Positions 63,718 to 64,000 of a stretch of 64,000 nucleotides of DNA are shown here, piece after piece (the stretch's first letter is position 1; the number at the start of each line of letters is the position of its first letter). A program made the position numbers and the translations under genes. The notes under the pieces are model-generated. The model saw only the letters and a list, made by a program, of their open reading frames with translations. It was not told where the DNA came from and ran no database searches. This DNA comes from Paralithodes platypus (Eukaryota > Arthropoda > Malacostraca > Decapoda > Lithodidae): NCBI GenBank assembly GCA_032716605.1, contig CM064572.1, forward strand, positions 38,784,915-38,848,914. The letters are read 5' to 3'.

Positions 63718-64000
63718 CATGCGTTCATTAACTTAAGTTGGGGTGTTCTTGGTGTTAAAAACGATGTTAAAAATAATTTCATATATCAAGATATTCATAT
63801 ATTACTGCTTTTCTTTTTCATTTCTATTCTGTCAATCTCTCCACGGTTATATATTGGGATATACTTTCGCTTCATCTTTTTAAATTCCGCTCCGCTTCGG
63901 TCCAGTTTTGAGTTGGGAATTGTATCAGTTTTTGCTACCGATCCCGCTAGTCTATCAAGCTGTTATCTGTAATTGCCCCAGAGCCTTTAAAGCTCTACCA

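Larger units (their letters stand above)
61169..64000. repeat. Segmental duplication, copy B (runs off the window)
   Basis: Corresponds to 45276-47455. Differences are mainly microsatellite lengths, a longer AAC run, scattered substitutions, and the LINE fragment at 61795-62770 in place of a 290-base segment of copy A. Confidence 0.88.

Overview
This is animal nuclear DNA made almost entirely of transposable elements, tandem repeats and one recent segmental duplication. I find no host gene with introns, no rRNA, no convincing functional tRNA and no bacterial feature. DIRS, Gmr1-like gypsy, RLE-type and APE-type LINEs, hAT, TTAA-target MITEs and a Helitron occur together with very long (GA)n, (CA)n, (TA)n and (TAGA)n tracts. 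That mix fits a large arthropod genome, most likely a decapod crustacean. This is inference: nothing here identifies a species.

Layout. (1) 1561-17181 is one DIRS-type tyrosine-recombinase retrotransposon on the + strand. It has inverted terminal repeats and an internal complementary region. Its gag is split by a tRNA-headed SINE and by a solo gypsy LTR (5378-10079). That LTR holds a LINE, and the LINE holds another insert with an 11-bp target duplication. The reverse transcriptase is split by a 998-bp hAT element with a clean 8-bp duplication. (2) 17.5-20.0 kb is a minisatellite plus a nest of small MITEs, all flanked by TTAA. (3) 20033-31650 is a 5'-truncated LINE with a restriction-like endonuclease (- strand). 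Its 3' UTR was hit by a complete Gmr1-like gypsy element (20151-30152, - strand), and the right LTR of that element was hit by a 640-bp piggyBac-like MITE. (4) 32.2-33.9 kb encodes a frameshifted C2HC-zinc-cluster protein of unknown, probably transposon, origin. A MITE with long inverted repeats and a short Helitron follow. (5) 36077-43377 is a second kind of gypsy element (- strand) with a tRNA-Leu primer site. An internal deletion fuses its RT start to the tail of its integrase. (6) 43.8-48.0 kb holds more MITEs, a LINE tail, microsatellites and copy A of a segmental duplication. (7) 48065-57432 is a second full-length Gmr1-like element (+ strand), inserted in a degenerate tandem repeat. (8) 58806-60613 is a solo LTR of the same clade. 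(9) 61169 to the window end is copy B of the duplication, carrying a LINE fragment absent from copy A.

The most notable biology is the two Gmr1-like elements. Their integrase lies upstream of reverse transcriptase, the reverse of ordinary Ty3/gypsy order, and their Gag ends in a SCAN-like helical segment. Target-site duplications and interrupted reading frames allow much of the insertion order to be read directly. Almost every coding region is broken. The best preserved is the 1048-codon integrase-RT-RNase H frame at 22413-25559.
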